DNA of 64,000 nucleotides from positions 797,947 through 861,946 of the forward strand of contig VCAZ01000155.1 of the NCBI GenBank assembly GCA_005784505.1. Direction: 5' to 3'. Below, one piece after another: positions 1-11,289 of the stretch. The stretch comes from Bagarius yarrelli. Taxonomy: Eukaryota > Chordata > Actinopteri > Siluriformes > Sisoridae. Every line of letters starts with the position of its first letter. The stretch's first letter is position 1. The position numbers were made by a program, and so were the translations under genes. The notes beneath the pieces were generated by a model. It saw only the letters and a list, made by a program, of their open reading frames with translations. It was not told the origin of the DNA and did no database searches.

Positions 1-779
1 TGCTATGAGATCATTTTTACAATCAGTGTGTCGGTACTATGTAATGGGAGAAAACCTGACTAAAATTCTTCATTGTTAGTGGTTTAATGATCATTAATCT
101 GAGATGCCCCTATTTTTTAGGTAATTTTGATAAAAACAGCAGCACATGGATTTTGAGCCTAACCTCCTTTACAGAGTACTTCGCCACTGATGAATCCAGC
201 CAAGGTTTTCCAACTCCATGTCGCTTTTCCTAAAGCATTATCAAGAGCAGCTTAACAAACCTTAAGCAGCCAACAACCATCTAACTTATTACATGTCATG
301 GTTTTATCTGTCCAATGGAATTTTTTTATAATCCAAAGGGATAGTTTTCTTCTGATAAAAAGAAATGTGCACTTCTTATGTTCCTACTCACTGGCAGAGT
401 GAGTGATTGCGCTGCGGCTGTTTGGGAAACGGATGCAGTGTTCCTTACATCTTACCAATATTTTGTGCAACAAGTTTTTCAATATCCGGCAAGGTTTTCA
501 ACGGATATTTCAATTTCAACGCAGCTACTGCACAGGTCTCAAGGCAACAGCACTGCAGATAAGTAAGCCATTATTTAATTTAGAACACTTGCTGCGCAAA
601 GTGGTTGAAACGCAAAGTGGTTGAAACTGATATAAATTGAAACTGTTACTTTGTAAAATTTGACATGAAAATTGAACTGTTCTGTTAAATTTGAGGATTG
701 TTCATTGTTCATTAAATTAAGAATGGAACTGTTATCAAGGATTGTTCTCGAATAAATCCATCAAGATCAACATTTCTTG
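1..779. other. Unassigned AT-rich sequence
   Basis: No gene, RNA or recognisable transposon was found. The short open frames near 380-620 show no family motif. The only local structure is a two-copy direct repeat of about 16 bp around 597-628. Confidence 0.4.
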
Positions 780-1930
780 AGGAACTCACCAAAAGAAAGG
801 GTAAACCAGAACTCTCCATTTCTCAAACTCATCCATGTTCCTCAAACTCATCTTATGCCTAGTTAAGGGCCCATGCCTCTGGGCTTATCAAAACTTCCGG
901 AGGAAGAGAGAAAACTCAATCTGTGTTTCTACTGCAGGGGAAACAGGAGGAGAACTGTTCTTACAAGATCCAGGGAACAACTGAAATGATTAACCAGGGA
1001 CAATTTCCACAATTTCTCTAATTCCCTAATAAATCCTTGACTTTTTTTTCAGATATCGACTAAGCATAATTCCTGTGTGTCTTAACAGCGCTGATTAACT
1101 CTGGAGCTCCTCTGAACCTCATCCATAAGAACATTGTCAAGATCAATGCTGTTAACAACCACCCTATAGGAGACGGCATCACCCGCCAAACAAGATCGCT
1201 TTGACTCCAAATTGGGGTATTTTACCAAAAGGCCATCTCCATTTACATCATTGACTCCCCCAGATAATATCTCCATAAGTCTCAGTCACCCTTGGTTATC
1301 TGTTTATGACCGCATTCTTTCCTAGCATCATGGTGAGTTAACACACTAGTCAGAATTCTGTCAATCTGAATCGAACCAATGCTTAGCTATGAGTATCAAA
1401 AGCCTGAATACCACCAACATCACAAACGTCCCCTCAGTTTATGTCAAATACAATGAAGTTTTTAGTAAAATCAAGGCCACACAAAACTTGACCTCCAGGA
1501 TCAGATCCAAATCTGTAAGGGAAATGGAAGACTGCTTTTCTCACCACTAGATCGCACTATGAGTATTTAGTTATGTCATACAGACTTGCCAGTTCCCCCA
1601 GCCATATTTCAATCTTTTGTCAATGAAATATTTTAAGATATGCTGAACCAGTATGTAAACGCCTACATCAATGACATACTTATCTACTCAAATTCAGAAG
1701 CTGAACACATCCAACACATTAAACTGTACTCTTCTGTTTACTTGATAACCAATTGTATACTAAACCAGAAATGTGTGAGTTTCATGCCAAGCAAACATCT
1801 TTTTTGGGTTACAGCATCAGTCCTCAGGTTGTTGAGATGGACAATTTTATGGTCAGAGCTGCCCTCAGCCACAATCCCTGTGGGGCCTTCATTTCTAGCC
1901 CCTACAATCTGCATCATGATTTAAGCTTTA
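780..1930 (+). mobile_element. Decayed Ty3/gypsy LTR retrotransposon fragment (gag end, protease, RT)
   Basis: Three pieces in gypsy order are visible in different frames. At 921-935 the start of a gag zinc knuckle reads LCFYC. At about 1,088-1,125 a protease-like stretch reads ALINSGAPLN, in which the usual catalytic Asp of the DSG/DTG motif is Asn. From about 1,500 to 1,920 comes RT sequence, with the catalytic box YINDILIYS at 1,664-1,690 (first Asp changed to Asn) followed by CEFHA and FLGYSISP. Stops and frameshifts throughout make it inactive. No LTRs were recognised. The family (gypsy/Sushi type) is inferred from motif order and the FLGYSISP block. A second gypsy relic lies on the minus strand at 52-54 kb. 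Confidence 0.75.
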
Positions 1931-2462
1931 TGAGTCAGATTATCTCGCTTTTTTATTTGTTTTTGATTTCCTGTGTTAATCAGCTTTTCTGCATGCACTG
2001 CTGTTCATTCAGGGAGAGTTTACCCATGTCCCAGGTCCAGTGTTTAGGTCATCGATACATGCAAGTCCTTCATCTTGTTGTTCACGCAGACTGGCACATA
2101 ATAAGTTAACATATATTGAACATTAGGGTGTTTATAGGCTCTAAAGAAATTATCATTACCACTATTTGATTTGCCTACGCCATTATCCATGTCTACAAGT
2201 TAATTTGGAATGAATTTTCACCCTATGTACCTTTTTAAATTGCTTGGCCGTGCAGACTTTAACTTTATGTGGTGTTGATTAACTTCAAGACGGTTTCCTC
2301 AAACTCTAAAAGATGTTACATTACTATTTGTTTTAACCTAAATAAGCATTGCTTAACCCAGCAATTGTGACCTTTGATAGTTCTTATTTTATTATTTTTT
2401 TATATGTTTTTTCTGTTCTCCCAATTAAATGATGACCCTATTCATATCAATCAAACTCAAAT
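1931..2462. other. Intergenic sequence, no feature seen
   Basis: AT-rich sequence without coding signal or recognised repeat. It may include the degraded remainder of the preceding gypsy element. Confidence 0.3.
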
Positions 2463-2973
2463 TTAAAAATGCTTGCCTTTTTTCCGAGCACACAACATTA
2501 CAAACTTCATGCACTTTTTGGCAAACTCTTCCTCATTAAACGGCCTGGCTGATTTAGCAATCTCTGCTCCTACAATAGAACTGGCCTTTACAGCAGCCTC
2601 GCTTTGTGATTTGATTTTTGTAAACATAGTCTGCCGTGAAGCCCTCCAGATCCTTGTACTTGTCATGGTGTTTTATTTTTATTGTGTCTTCTTGTTACAT
2701 TCCATAATTACAGATTATATGTATGGACTCTAACTCCAAACCGTCAGAAGGCGTCGTCACCGGAGTACTAGTTCTTCATCTAGTACTTCTGGTGGCACTT
2801 CCTGTTCTAAGCATATATAAACTAGCCTTATTCATTACAACAGCTACGTTGGCTCCGCACACAAGACAAACAGGTCTGTCTTTTACATTCATGTACAGAT
2901 ATTCTGCCTCTCTCCTGTCTAGAAAGCTCCTGTTTTCCACCTTTTGTCTGGCCATTCCTGGGAAGGGTGGCAA
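2463..2973 (-). pseudogene. hAT-type transposase N-terminal fragment (BED finger/GTF2IRD2-like family)
   Basis: Two minus-strand pieces are separated by a short disrupted stretch. The upstream piece (2,776-2,973) reads RSFLDRREAEYLYMNV and RPVCLVCGANVAV, a CxxC half of a BED-like zinc finger, then runs into unrelated sequence before the expected histidines. The downstream piece (2,463-2,666) reads QSEAAVKASSIV and ARPFNEEEFAKKC, the helical region after the finger in domesticated and wild hAT transposases of the GTF2IRD2/FAM200 group. No catalytic DDE region follows, so this is a 5' relic. Family placement is from recognised motifs; an exapted gene is unlikely given the break. Confidence 0.6.
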
Positions 2974-3532
2974 GAGGGGACTGGTAGAATGAGGTTGCTA
3001 ATGATTGTCAACAGATGAGGTGGCACTTGCAGGTTGATTGACGAATCAACCCACTAGCAGTGCATTATAAGATTTCGCGTTTTAGCGGTGCATGCACTAT
3101 ATACTGTACCTGGTGGCCATTTCTAACAGATATTTACTATTTTCTCGCAGGCCAAATATAATTACACTGTAGGCCAATTTTGTATTTTTGTAACAACCAC
3201 CTGCACTGGCCATTTCTCAATGGCTGGTATGGTATAGTGCAACTTTTTCACCCCATAAGTTCACAAAGCTGTCGAATCTACAAGGAATGCAAATGGGCTA
3301 AATGGCAAACTTATAAAACCATTCTCTTCCTATTCTCTAGCTTTTGTCTCAGCTCATTGGTTTTGGGTCAGAACAGCCAGGTTATTCTTACTAAATACAT
3401 TTAATTACCAGGGCATTAATAATGCCTGAGCTTAATGGCGCATAGAGAAATCAATGCATAGAGAAGTCAAAATATGGCCAAAATTTCATTTAATTGTAAA
3501 GGGGTTGGCCAAATGTCTATGCCAAACAGATA

Positions 3533-3811
3533 TCAGATAACACGTTCCTGGCACCAATAGGCCACAGCCAACAGGCCTGGCCTAAAGCAGAACCTTTGAA
3601 CCAATTCTGCAGTTTGCTCTATACTCTGATGATAGTGCTGCTGATGCAACAAAGTAAGCACCTCTGACTTCAAAGCAGTGGGCAGAAGCATCTGTAAGAC
3701 CTGCTGTCCACTATTCGACAAAAAAACCTGACAACATAGTACCATCCTGGCGCACAATTTGCCCAGGGTATGCTCACTGCCTCCAAAACAGCAAAACTTT
3801 AGATATAACAA
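3533..3811 (-). pseudogene. Gypsy-type integrase zinc-binding fragment
   Basis: The 92-codon minus-strand frame ends in a region that reads LPTALKSEVLTLLHQQHYHQ then CFRPGL. This matches the start of the HHCC zinc-binding domain of Ty3/gypsy integrases (leading 'LP..L...vL..lH...gHq' block and aromatic-P-G). The distal cysteines and the catalytic core are missing. No flanking LTR was recognised. It may be a detached piece of the gypsy element at 0.8-1.9 kb, but its orientation is opposite. Confidence 0.55.
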
Positions 3812-3859
3812 GGTCTACTGCCTGCAGTGACCCCAAGGTTGTCAGAGAATAATGATCCT

Positions 3860-4890
3860 AAAATAAAAACGCCAATATATCATTTACAAAAGAACATCAA
3901 TAACATAAATGTTTGAACTGAGTAATGTTACCCTTTTATGCACAAAATGAGCTAATTTCAGGTTAATGCTAATTTAATGCTACAGGACTCAGAATAGTTG
4001 GGACAAGGCATGGTCACCATTGTGTAGCATCTCCTCCTCTTTTACAGTTTAAAGAGGTCTGAGAATCAAAATTATGAGTTTCTGGAGTTTTGCCTGATAC
4101 AGTTTTCCAGCTGCCAAAGAGTTCTCTATAGGTTCTCTATAGGTGAAAGATCTGGACTGCAGAAAGGCCAATTTAGCACCTGGATTCTTCTACTATTCAA
4201 TTCAATTCAATTTTATTTGTATAGCGCTTCTTACAATGGTGATTGTCACAAAGCAGCGTTACACAATCGAAGAAATTATAAGATGAAAATGAAAACAAAA
4301 ATCAGTTTGTCCCTGATGAGCAAGCCGGGGGCGACAGTGGCAAGGAAAAACTTCCTGAGTAAAGTTATGAAGCTTTACTGTTGAAATAGCTGCAGTACAG
4401 TATGTGGTTTTTAATTTTTCTGCTGAAATACACAAGGCCTTCCCTAAAATAGATATTATTTGGAGGGCAGCATATGTTGCATAGCTAAAGCCTTTATACA
4501 CCTTTCAGCATACATAGTACCTTCCAAAACATGCATGCTGCCCATATCATCAGAGATACTGGATTTTTAACTGAACGCTGAGAACACGCTGGAAGGTCTC
4601 CCTCCTCTTTAGCCCGGTGGACACAGTGGCTGTGATTTTGAACAAGAATGTAAACTTTGGACTCGTCTGACAATAGAACACTTTTCTTTTTCAGCCCATT
4701 GTTTTTTAGACCTGTAGCAGGCATCAAATTTGAAATGAGCTCATTTAGTGGATACATTTTCTTTGTTTATCGGTCATTTAAATTTATATGTCATGTTAAC
4801 TGTGTTTTATTGCGAATAAAATATTTGCTTATGGGATTTAAAAGTCTTTTATTCAAACTTAAAAACCTTTCTGAAATTCGGGTTGTAACT
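3860..4890 (-). mobile_element. Tc1-like transposon relic (family A), split by an L2 insertion
   Basis: Minus-strand transposase remnants read LLSDESKVYIL and HRAKEEGDLPACSQRSV (4,560-4,700), then NPVSLMIW and ACMFWK (about 4,520-4,560). These are the region around the first catalytic Asp of Tc1/mariner transposases. C-terminal remnants lie at about 3,990-4,190. The transposon end with a 'gcatcaaatttgaaatgagc' block near 4,724 recurs at 31.2, 36.2 and 49.0 kb. The coding region is interrupted at 4,195-4,357 by an L2 3' end. The element is inactive. Confidence 0.65.
4195..4357 (-). mobile_element. L2-type LINE 3' end (minus orientation)
   Basis: It begins with a (TTCAA)n-type run followed by 'ttttatttgtatagcgc' and 'aatggtgattgtcacaaagc', the reverse complement of the terminal region that ends the L2 copy at 24.9 kb. 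Sequence matching the same LINE 3' UTR continues through 'gcaagccgggggcgacagtgg'. It interrupts the Tc1 relic. Confidence 0.75.
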
Positions 4891-4979
4891 CTGCTGTGCT
4901 TTAACTTCCTGTGCCTGCTGCAAAGTTGCTGGTTCTACCATCCCTGGCTTAAGTCTACTCACTTTACTCTCTAAAGTAT

Positions 4980-5519
4980 TCTGCATTCCAATTACTCTTT
5001 TCCTGACCAATAAAGTATCTTAAAGTTGAATGCGACCAGTGCTGCTTAGTGGCAAATCAGCATATTTGAGTACCAGGGCAGTTGAAAGTACCAGGGCTTC
5101 TTAAAGCTTTTTTTCACACTGATTGCCTCAGCAAACCCAACCCATTGTGCTTTTTGGCTTCACTTTACCACCAGGAAAAAACCTTCAACACAAAAACATA
5201 TGCATGAACTACCATCCTTCTTAAAATGGACTATCAGTGCTGCAATTCTCATGAATTACGTGTGTCTCCATTAACTGACACTACATCATACTCAGAAGGA
5301 GGTATGCGCCAGTGCCGTTGTGTATGGAAACATTTAAAAGGGCATGTCATGTAAAATTTAAGCAGTACACCCCAAATCCCCTTAGTGGTAGACTTTAAAC
5401 TCGTTTGATGACAATGCTGCAAAGTCTGGAACATTAATTGAGAAGCACCTGACACTGAGGGACAGTCAAATAGAGAAGACAGATACTGCCAAAAGAGCTT
5501 TATTTTTCCCATTCAATCT
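4980..5519. other. Intergenic sequence, no feature seen
   Basis: No coding or repeat signature was recognised. Open frames on the minus strand here lack family motifs. Confidence 0.3.
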
Positions 5520-5905
5520 GTGTGTAAAGAAGTAGGCTGAACTGGATCCATAATGCGGGATCCATAATGCAGAGAATGGTTTTATTGAGAATAGAACGAT
5601 AATTCAAAAGAGTAGTCAGGCAGGGTTTATACACAGATATCCAAATATAACAGGTGAACAAAACCAAGGCGATAGGCAAAGACGTAGTCAAATTAACAGG
5701 CAACGATCCAAAACTGTGAACAGAGAGATACATACAGAAACTCTTGTTAAGTTGCATAGCAAACAATACTTCGCAACGAGCTAAACGCTAAAGCTAGCTG
5801 ATATAGTGAACCAAACAGGAAGTGACACCGGAAGTATAACCAGAAGAGTTAGTATTCGGGCGAGGGCGCCCTCTGGCGGTTGGGAGGCGGATTCCTTACA
5901 CTGTG
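5520..5905 (-). repeat. LTR-like dispersed repeat fragment
   Basis: A mixed-composition block ends in 'gagggcgccctctggcggtt' and a following 'ttaca' near 5,900. In fish genomes such blocks are often LTR or non-autonomous LTR-element ends. No partner LTR, primer site or coding region was found, so this is a tentative call. Confidence 0.3.
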
Positions 5906-6357
5906 GCTTAATAACACAGTGGAAATAAATTGGTTAATACCTGGTGTTTAAATCTCAAATTCAAAGTTTCACTTTAAAGTTTGTCACACACAATCATACA
6001 CAGCATAACATTATAGAAAACATTAGCTCAAAGGGAATGTCATTAATAATTGTTATATTTTTATAAATAACTGTTCACATCAATTTGTCTTGTCTTTATA
6101 TTTATCTGTTCCGTTTATCCACTGAGCAGACACTAATTTCTCCAGGAAAATTTAAACTACTAGAGCACAAAAGAAGTCGTCATTTAATAATAATTTAGCG
6201 GTTTTAAATGCTTATCACAGGCTTGTTAACCATAAAATATCACTTAGACAATTATTTATGAAACAGAACAGAATTTAATAAACATGTGGACAGATGGAGA
6301 AAACAATACACTTTTGTCACACATTTAGATGGGCACATGAGGGTAAAATAAAATGAA

Positions 6358-6478
6358 CTGAATACAGGAAAGACAGAATAAAGAGAGAAAAAAGAAATAA
6401 ATAATGAGAAAGGGAGAAAGAGAAAAAAATATTTAGTAAGAGAGAAAGAGAGATTGAGAGAGAAAGAAGTAATCGGCT
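6358..6478 (+). repeat. Purine-rich (GA/GAAA) low-complexity tract
   Basis: Roughly 120 bp is almost only A and G, with GAGAGAAAGA-type runs. Confidence 0.7.
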
Positions 6479-6649
6479 GACTAGAGACACAGCAATGTTA
6501 AATCAAAACCATCAATGAATTTAAATTACTTTTAAAAAGGACTCAACTTAGCAACACATCTAAATTGTGGGTGAACATGTTAATTGCATAAGCTTTGGTT
6601 TGTACAACTTCATGTGTGTATAGCAATTCTTGATGTCCCTGTTAATGCA

Positions 6650-8175
6650 GTTTTGTCAGGGCCTGCTAGGCGTGGTGGCAAGGGTGTAATCTCACTTAGC
6701 CACCACATTCTTGTTTGCCTTCCCAACTTAAATTTCTCCTTTTTTTTACTTTTACTTCTGCATCTCTGCTGATTGGACTCTGGAGTTGTATATATTCACT
6801 ATCCCTCCTCTGCACTTGTCCAAACCACCTCAGTCTGGCTTTTCTGACTTTTTCCCAAAAACATCTAACATAAGCTGTCCCCCTAATAAACTCTTTTCTA
6901 ATCCTGTCCAACCTTGTCACTCCCAAAGAAAACCTCAACATCTTCAGCTCTGCTACTTCCAGCTCTGCCACCTGTTTCTTTCTCAGTGCCACTGTCTCTA
7001 AGCCATACATCATAGCTGATCTTACCACTGTCTTGTACACGTTCCCCTTAATTCTATCTTATATTCTCCTGTCACACATCATTCCTGACACGTTTCTCCA
7101 CACATTTCAACCTGCCTGTACTTGCTTCTTTACCTCTTTTACACACTCTCTATTGCTCTGGACTGTCGATTCCAAGTACTTAAACTCCTGTACCGTCTTT
7201 ACCTCTTTACCCTGTAATCTCACTGTTCCACTTCCCTCCCTTTCATTCAAACACATGTAGTCTGTCTTTCTATGACTGACTTTCATTCCTCTGTACACTC
7301 TCACTTGTGAGCACCTTTCCATCTTGATCCGCTCTTATAAGTCACTATATGCTTCTTTTTATCTTCTGGAAAAAAGTATTTACCACAGCCATCTCCATCC
7401 TCTTAGCAAAGTCTACTATCATCTGTCCTTCACTGTTCCTTTCCCTACTCCAAACCTGCCCAACACTTCCTCATCACCCCTGTACCCCTCACCAACATGT
7501 CCATTAAAGTCTGTGCCTATCACTACTCCTCTGGGAATACTCACAATTACCTCATCTAACTCACTCCAGAACCTTTCTTTCTCTTTTAACTTACAACCTA
7601 CATGTGGGGCATAACCCCTTACGACATTTACCATCAGCCCTTCAATTTCTAACTTCAGACTCATCACACTGTCTGACACTCTTTTCACCTCCAGAACATT
7701 CTTCACAAACTACTCTTTCAGAATCACCCCTACCCTTCTCTTTCTATCCACACCATAATAAAACATTTTCCCGATCCAATACTACGAGCCTTGCTACCCT
7801 TCCACCTGGTCTCCTGTACACACAATATACATCCTTCTCTCCATTATATCAACCAGCTCTCTACCTTTCCCTGTCATTGTCCCAACATTTAGCGTCCCTA
7901 TTCTCAGTCCTACACTCTCGCATTTCCTCTTCTTTTTCTGTCTATTCACGTGTGCTCCACCTCTCTTACTTTGAGCATCGGAAGCCCAATTTTATTGGTC
8001 ATTGTTAACCTATTGTTAACCCGGGCCTCGACCGGTATGAAATTTGGACGGATGATTCTCATATTTAGATTTGGCAAAGTTTTACATCGGGTGCCCTTCC
8101 TGACACAACCTTTTCTATTTATCCAGGCTTGGGGCTGGCACCAAAGTCACTGGCTTGTGATCCCTGTGGCTAGAT
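6650..8175 (-). mobile_element. RTE-clade-like LINE fragment (endonuclease and RT C-terminus, internally deleted)
   Basis: Minus-strand peptides include SAMMYGLETVALRKKQ, LKMLRFSLGVTRLDRIRKEF and RKARLRWFGQVQRRD (6,700-7,030), typical of the C-terminal part of this widespread fish LINE ORF. KVSHRKTDYMCLNE and VQEFKYLESTVQ follow at about 7,120-7,320. The endonuclease part at 7,420-7,700 reads MSLKLEIEGLMVNVVRGYAP and VVIGTDFNGHVGEG. The order on the minus strand is correct, but the RT catalytic segment is deleted. The 5' end near 8,000-8,170 is shared with the copy at 61.3-61.5 kb. RTE placement is from memory of the family often mis-annotated as craniofacial-development-protein-2-like. Confidence 0.75.
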
Positions 8176-8639
8176 CAATAAATTTACACAATAATGTGGT
8201 TGTTAAACCTGAAATTTCTATTAACAATGGAATATTTGTGTTTCTGACAATTTGTAAAGCATATTGTAACAGATTGTTAATTTTATATCATTACCTGAAA
8301 AGGAACATGTTCGTAATATAACTTTAAAACTACGGAAGAGGTTGAATTAAACACAAGTAGTTTGAACTTTTTTGAAAATTATTTTATGCACATTTGAGGT
8401 AAAATGTGTTTTACATGTCCAGGGTTTACTTAAAATTAGCTCAGGAATTTCTTTATCTTTAAGAAAATTTCAGTAATTGCCCTATCTAGCCAAAATACAA
8501 CTTAAAACACTACTTAAGGCACAGAAAGCTGCAATCCATGCAGACCTGTTTGTTTAATCTGGACTGGGCCCCATTATTATCTTTCCTTTCTGGTTCCTTC
8601 ATAACAATTATTTTAAGAAGATTGCACATAGAAAAGACA
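8176..8639. other. AT-rich intergenic sequence
   Basis: No gene or recognised repeat was seen. Confidence 0.3.
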
Positions 8640-9215
8640 ACATAAGATTGTGCTCTAAGAGTGTATACTTTAGCTACATTCATCGTGAAACTTGAATTTT
8701 CTAAAAATTATTAAAAAAGGTGATTTCCAAAGATCCATGAAAAAATACACTCACTTTTTTGGAGGCAAAGCAGGGACACAAATAGTTGATACTGATCTAT
8801 TTTTTTAGAAGTAGCTTCTTAGCAAAACATGTTTTATGGCCCTTGTTTACAAAACAGTCTGGTGAGAAATATTTCACGCAAACATGAACACATTTAGCTT
8901 GATCGGGGGTGACATTCCACTCTAGCATCGAAACAATGGCAGACAGTTTAACAAGTCACTCGGTGCCATGGTAGCTAGATTGTACTGAAAATCTCCTTTC
9001 AAACTACATCATAAAACCAGCCTATTAAAAAAGAATCCAGCCCAAAATGCATTGTGTTTGAACTTTTTTTTTTTTTGGTCTGACGTGATCAAATGAAGCC
9101 CAAGTGGGAATCCGCCCCAATCTGGCAACACCATTTGAGGCCTGATCTATGCTAAAACTGCAGTGATTAACAATATTGGGACTGGCCTTTGTTCTGTGTG
9201 ATGTCACAAAAACAA
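8640..9215 (+). repeat. Dispersed repeat R1, copy 1
   Basis: This block shares collinear segments with 32,750-33,060. Shared pieces include 'gggacacaaatagtt', a 'gtagcttcct/tta' segment, 'gtgagaaatatttcacgc'-type sequence, and the closing 'gtggccttggtc..tgtcacaaa'. It has no coding capacity. The family is not recognised and may be a non-autonomous DNA transposon. Confidence 0.5.
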
Positions 9216-9479
9216 CTTGTAATCCAATATCTTATTTAAATTAAAAAATTATTCAAGATTCTGACTTCGTATTTGAACCTTAAATAATCACTGACCAATG
9301 CTGAGATAGGCATTGTATGCTTCCACCTGTCTGTTTTTCAGGCACTGTATGCCTCCATTTGCCGGTTTGTTTTAAAAATTACTGCTATGGCCCAGGCATA
9401 TCTGATAATTCCCTTCATTCTAAAGATTTCGTTATAACAAGCTTTAAATAGATTATTGGTCCATGGGTCCTCATAGTAA

Positions 9480-9794
9480 TTTCAATTCAATTTCAATTTT
9501 TATTTGTATACACAGAAAGCAGTAACAGTAAAAAAGTGTAAGTTTGTTCCTAATAAGCAAGCTGGTGGTGACTGTGGCAAGGAAAAAATATGAAGTAGGA
9601 GGAAACCTTGAGAGGAATCAGACTCAAGAGGGAACCCATCCTCATTTGGGCGAAACTGCATGTTTTTGTTAATTACAGCATATTGTAATGGTGATCAAAT
9701 AAAGGTAGACTGTAGCCTTGGGTTAGTGGAACAGAGTCTCGGTCTATCCTTAAATTCAAGGCAAGGAGCAGAAAAACTGGTCAAGTAACCTGCC

Positions 9795-9832
<38 letters not shown>

Positions 9833-10380
9833 AGGATAATTAAGTGTATTGTTTTGAAAAAGTTAAGGACATATTGTTTAGTTGTGGACTCTAGCCAGTC
9901 ATGGCTGAATACCTAAAAGGGAGTGCCAGAAGGTAACGTGTAAGATTGGGGAAACGCCAGCATACCCGAACACAAATTAGGAGGTTGTTCCATAACTGTG
10001 GGCCTTTATAAAAAAAAGCTCTGCCCCCTGCTGTAGCCTTTATTATTTGAGGTACAAACAAATAGCCTGCATCTTTTGATCTAAGTAGCCGTGGAGTATC
10101 ATAATGGTACAGAGGTTTACTCAGATACTGGGGTGTGAGACCATTAAGTGCTTTATAGTTCAGTAGTAGTATTTTATAATCGATTCAATATTTGATGGGA
10201 AGCCAGCGTAGACTTACTAGAACACCCAGACAGTAAAGCATCACAGTAGGCTAATTGAGAGGTAACAAAGGCTTGAACTAGCTTTTCTGCATCCTGTAAC
10301 GACATAATGTTTCTAATTTTGGCAATATTTCTAAGGTGGAAGAAAGCAATTCTCTTTTAAGAAAACAAAGACAAATTTAA
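9480..10380 (-). mobile_element. L2-type LINE 3' region (minus orientation)
   Basis: It starts with 'ttcaattcaatttcaatttt' and the L2 3'-end signature, including 'aagcaagctggtggtgactg' and 'gaacccatcctcatttgg'. More distal 3' UTR and C-terminal ORF sequence follow ('cagagctctgccccctgctg' type) up to about 10.37 kb. A (GA)n run lies at 9,800-9,829, at the place where the copies at 24.5 and 44.7 kb have (CT)n. Confidence 0.6.
9799..9829 (+). repeat. (GA)n microsatellite
   Basis: About 15 uninterrupted GA units inside the minus-strand L2 fragment, corresponding to the internal (CT)n of the family in the other orientation. Confidence 0.9.
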
Positions 10381-10473
10381 CTGTGGAAAAAACATCTGAG
10401 TGTGTTTAAGATTTGATTGCAAATGACCAATCACAGGACTGAGATAGGCTTTAACCTGTTTAAAATAAGCGGA

Positions 10474-10505
10474 ACTAGTTACTTCTTAGATCAGAAGTAA
10501 CTAGT
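10474..10505. repeat. Perfect 13-bp inverted repeat, 6-bp loop
   Basis: ACTAGTTACTTCT (10,474-10,486) and AGAAGTAACTAGT (10,493-10,505) are exact reverse complements. Downstream sequence rich in 'acttaag/agtaaatactt' resembles the ends of non-autonomous hAT elements common in fish, so this is probably part of a MITE. Confidence 0.6.
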
Positions 10506-10958
10506 AACTAACTACTTGAGTTTTTTTTAACAGATACTTTTTTACTCTTACTTAAGGAACTATTAAGATTGTATCTTTTACCCTTACCTGAGTAAATACT
10601 TCCATAAGTACTTGTATGAGGGTTTCCGGGTGAAAGCTGGCACGTACTGCTGCCGCTGCTAGTAAATAGCTAATCGCAAATCAATCATTTTGCTGCTTAA
10701 TCTGAAGGCAATATGTGGATCAACAAATTACACGCCTGGATTATTATCGCTTGGATAGTTATTTTGTATTCCATTTAATAGTGACTGGGTTTGTACAGTA
10801 CGCTGCTGCTGAGCTCCTGCGACTTCTCTTCCATCTGTTTGAGCTGCCGCCTGCACCTGCACTTGGATATTATTTATTAACCTCGCCGGAGATATATATT
10901 TATCGAGGATCCCGCTGAAGCTTACACATTAGTAAAACTTCTCAGATCAAATCCATCT

Positions 10959-11205
10959 ATTCAATTCAATTCAATTCAATTTTATTTGTATAGCGCTTTT
11001 TACAATGGTGATTGTCACAAAGCAGCTTTACACAATCGAAAAATTATGAGATAAAATGAAACAGAAATCAGTTTGTCCCTGATGAGCAAGCCGGGGGCGA
11101 CGGTGGCAAGGAAAAACTCCCTGAGATGGAAATAGAAAGAAATCTTGAGAGGAACCAGACTCAACAGAGAACCCATCCTCATTTGGTCTGGTCTACTGTT
11201 TGCTG
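10959..11205 (-). mobile_element. L2-type LINE 3' end (minus orientation)
   Basis: It opens with four to five TTCAA units, then 'ttttatttgtatagcgc', 'aatggtgattgtcacaaagc', 'gatgagcaagccgggggcga' and 'gaacccatcctcatttgg'. This is the same 3' end as at 4.2, 9.5, 24.9 and 60.5 kb, here in minus orientation and 5'-truncated. Confidence 0.8.
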
Positions 11206-11289
11206 CTCTCCATGTAAAACTATCACTGTGCAACCCTCTCTTAAAATATAATAATAATGGGTGATTTTACACAATTATATAGACGATTT

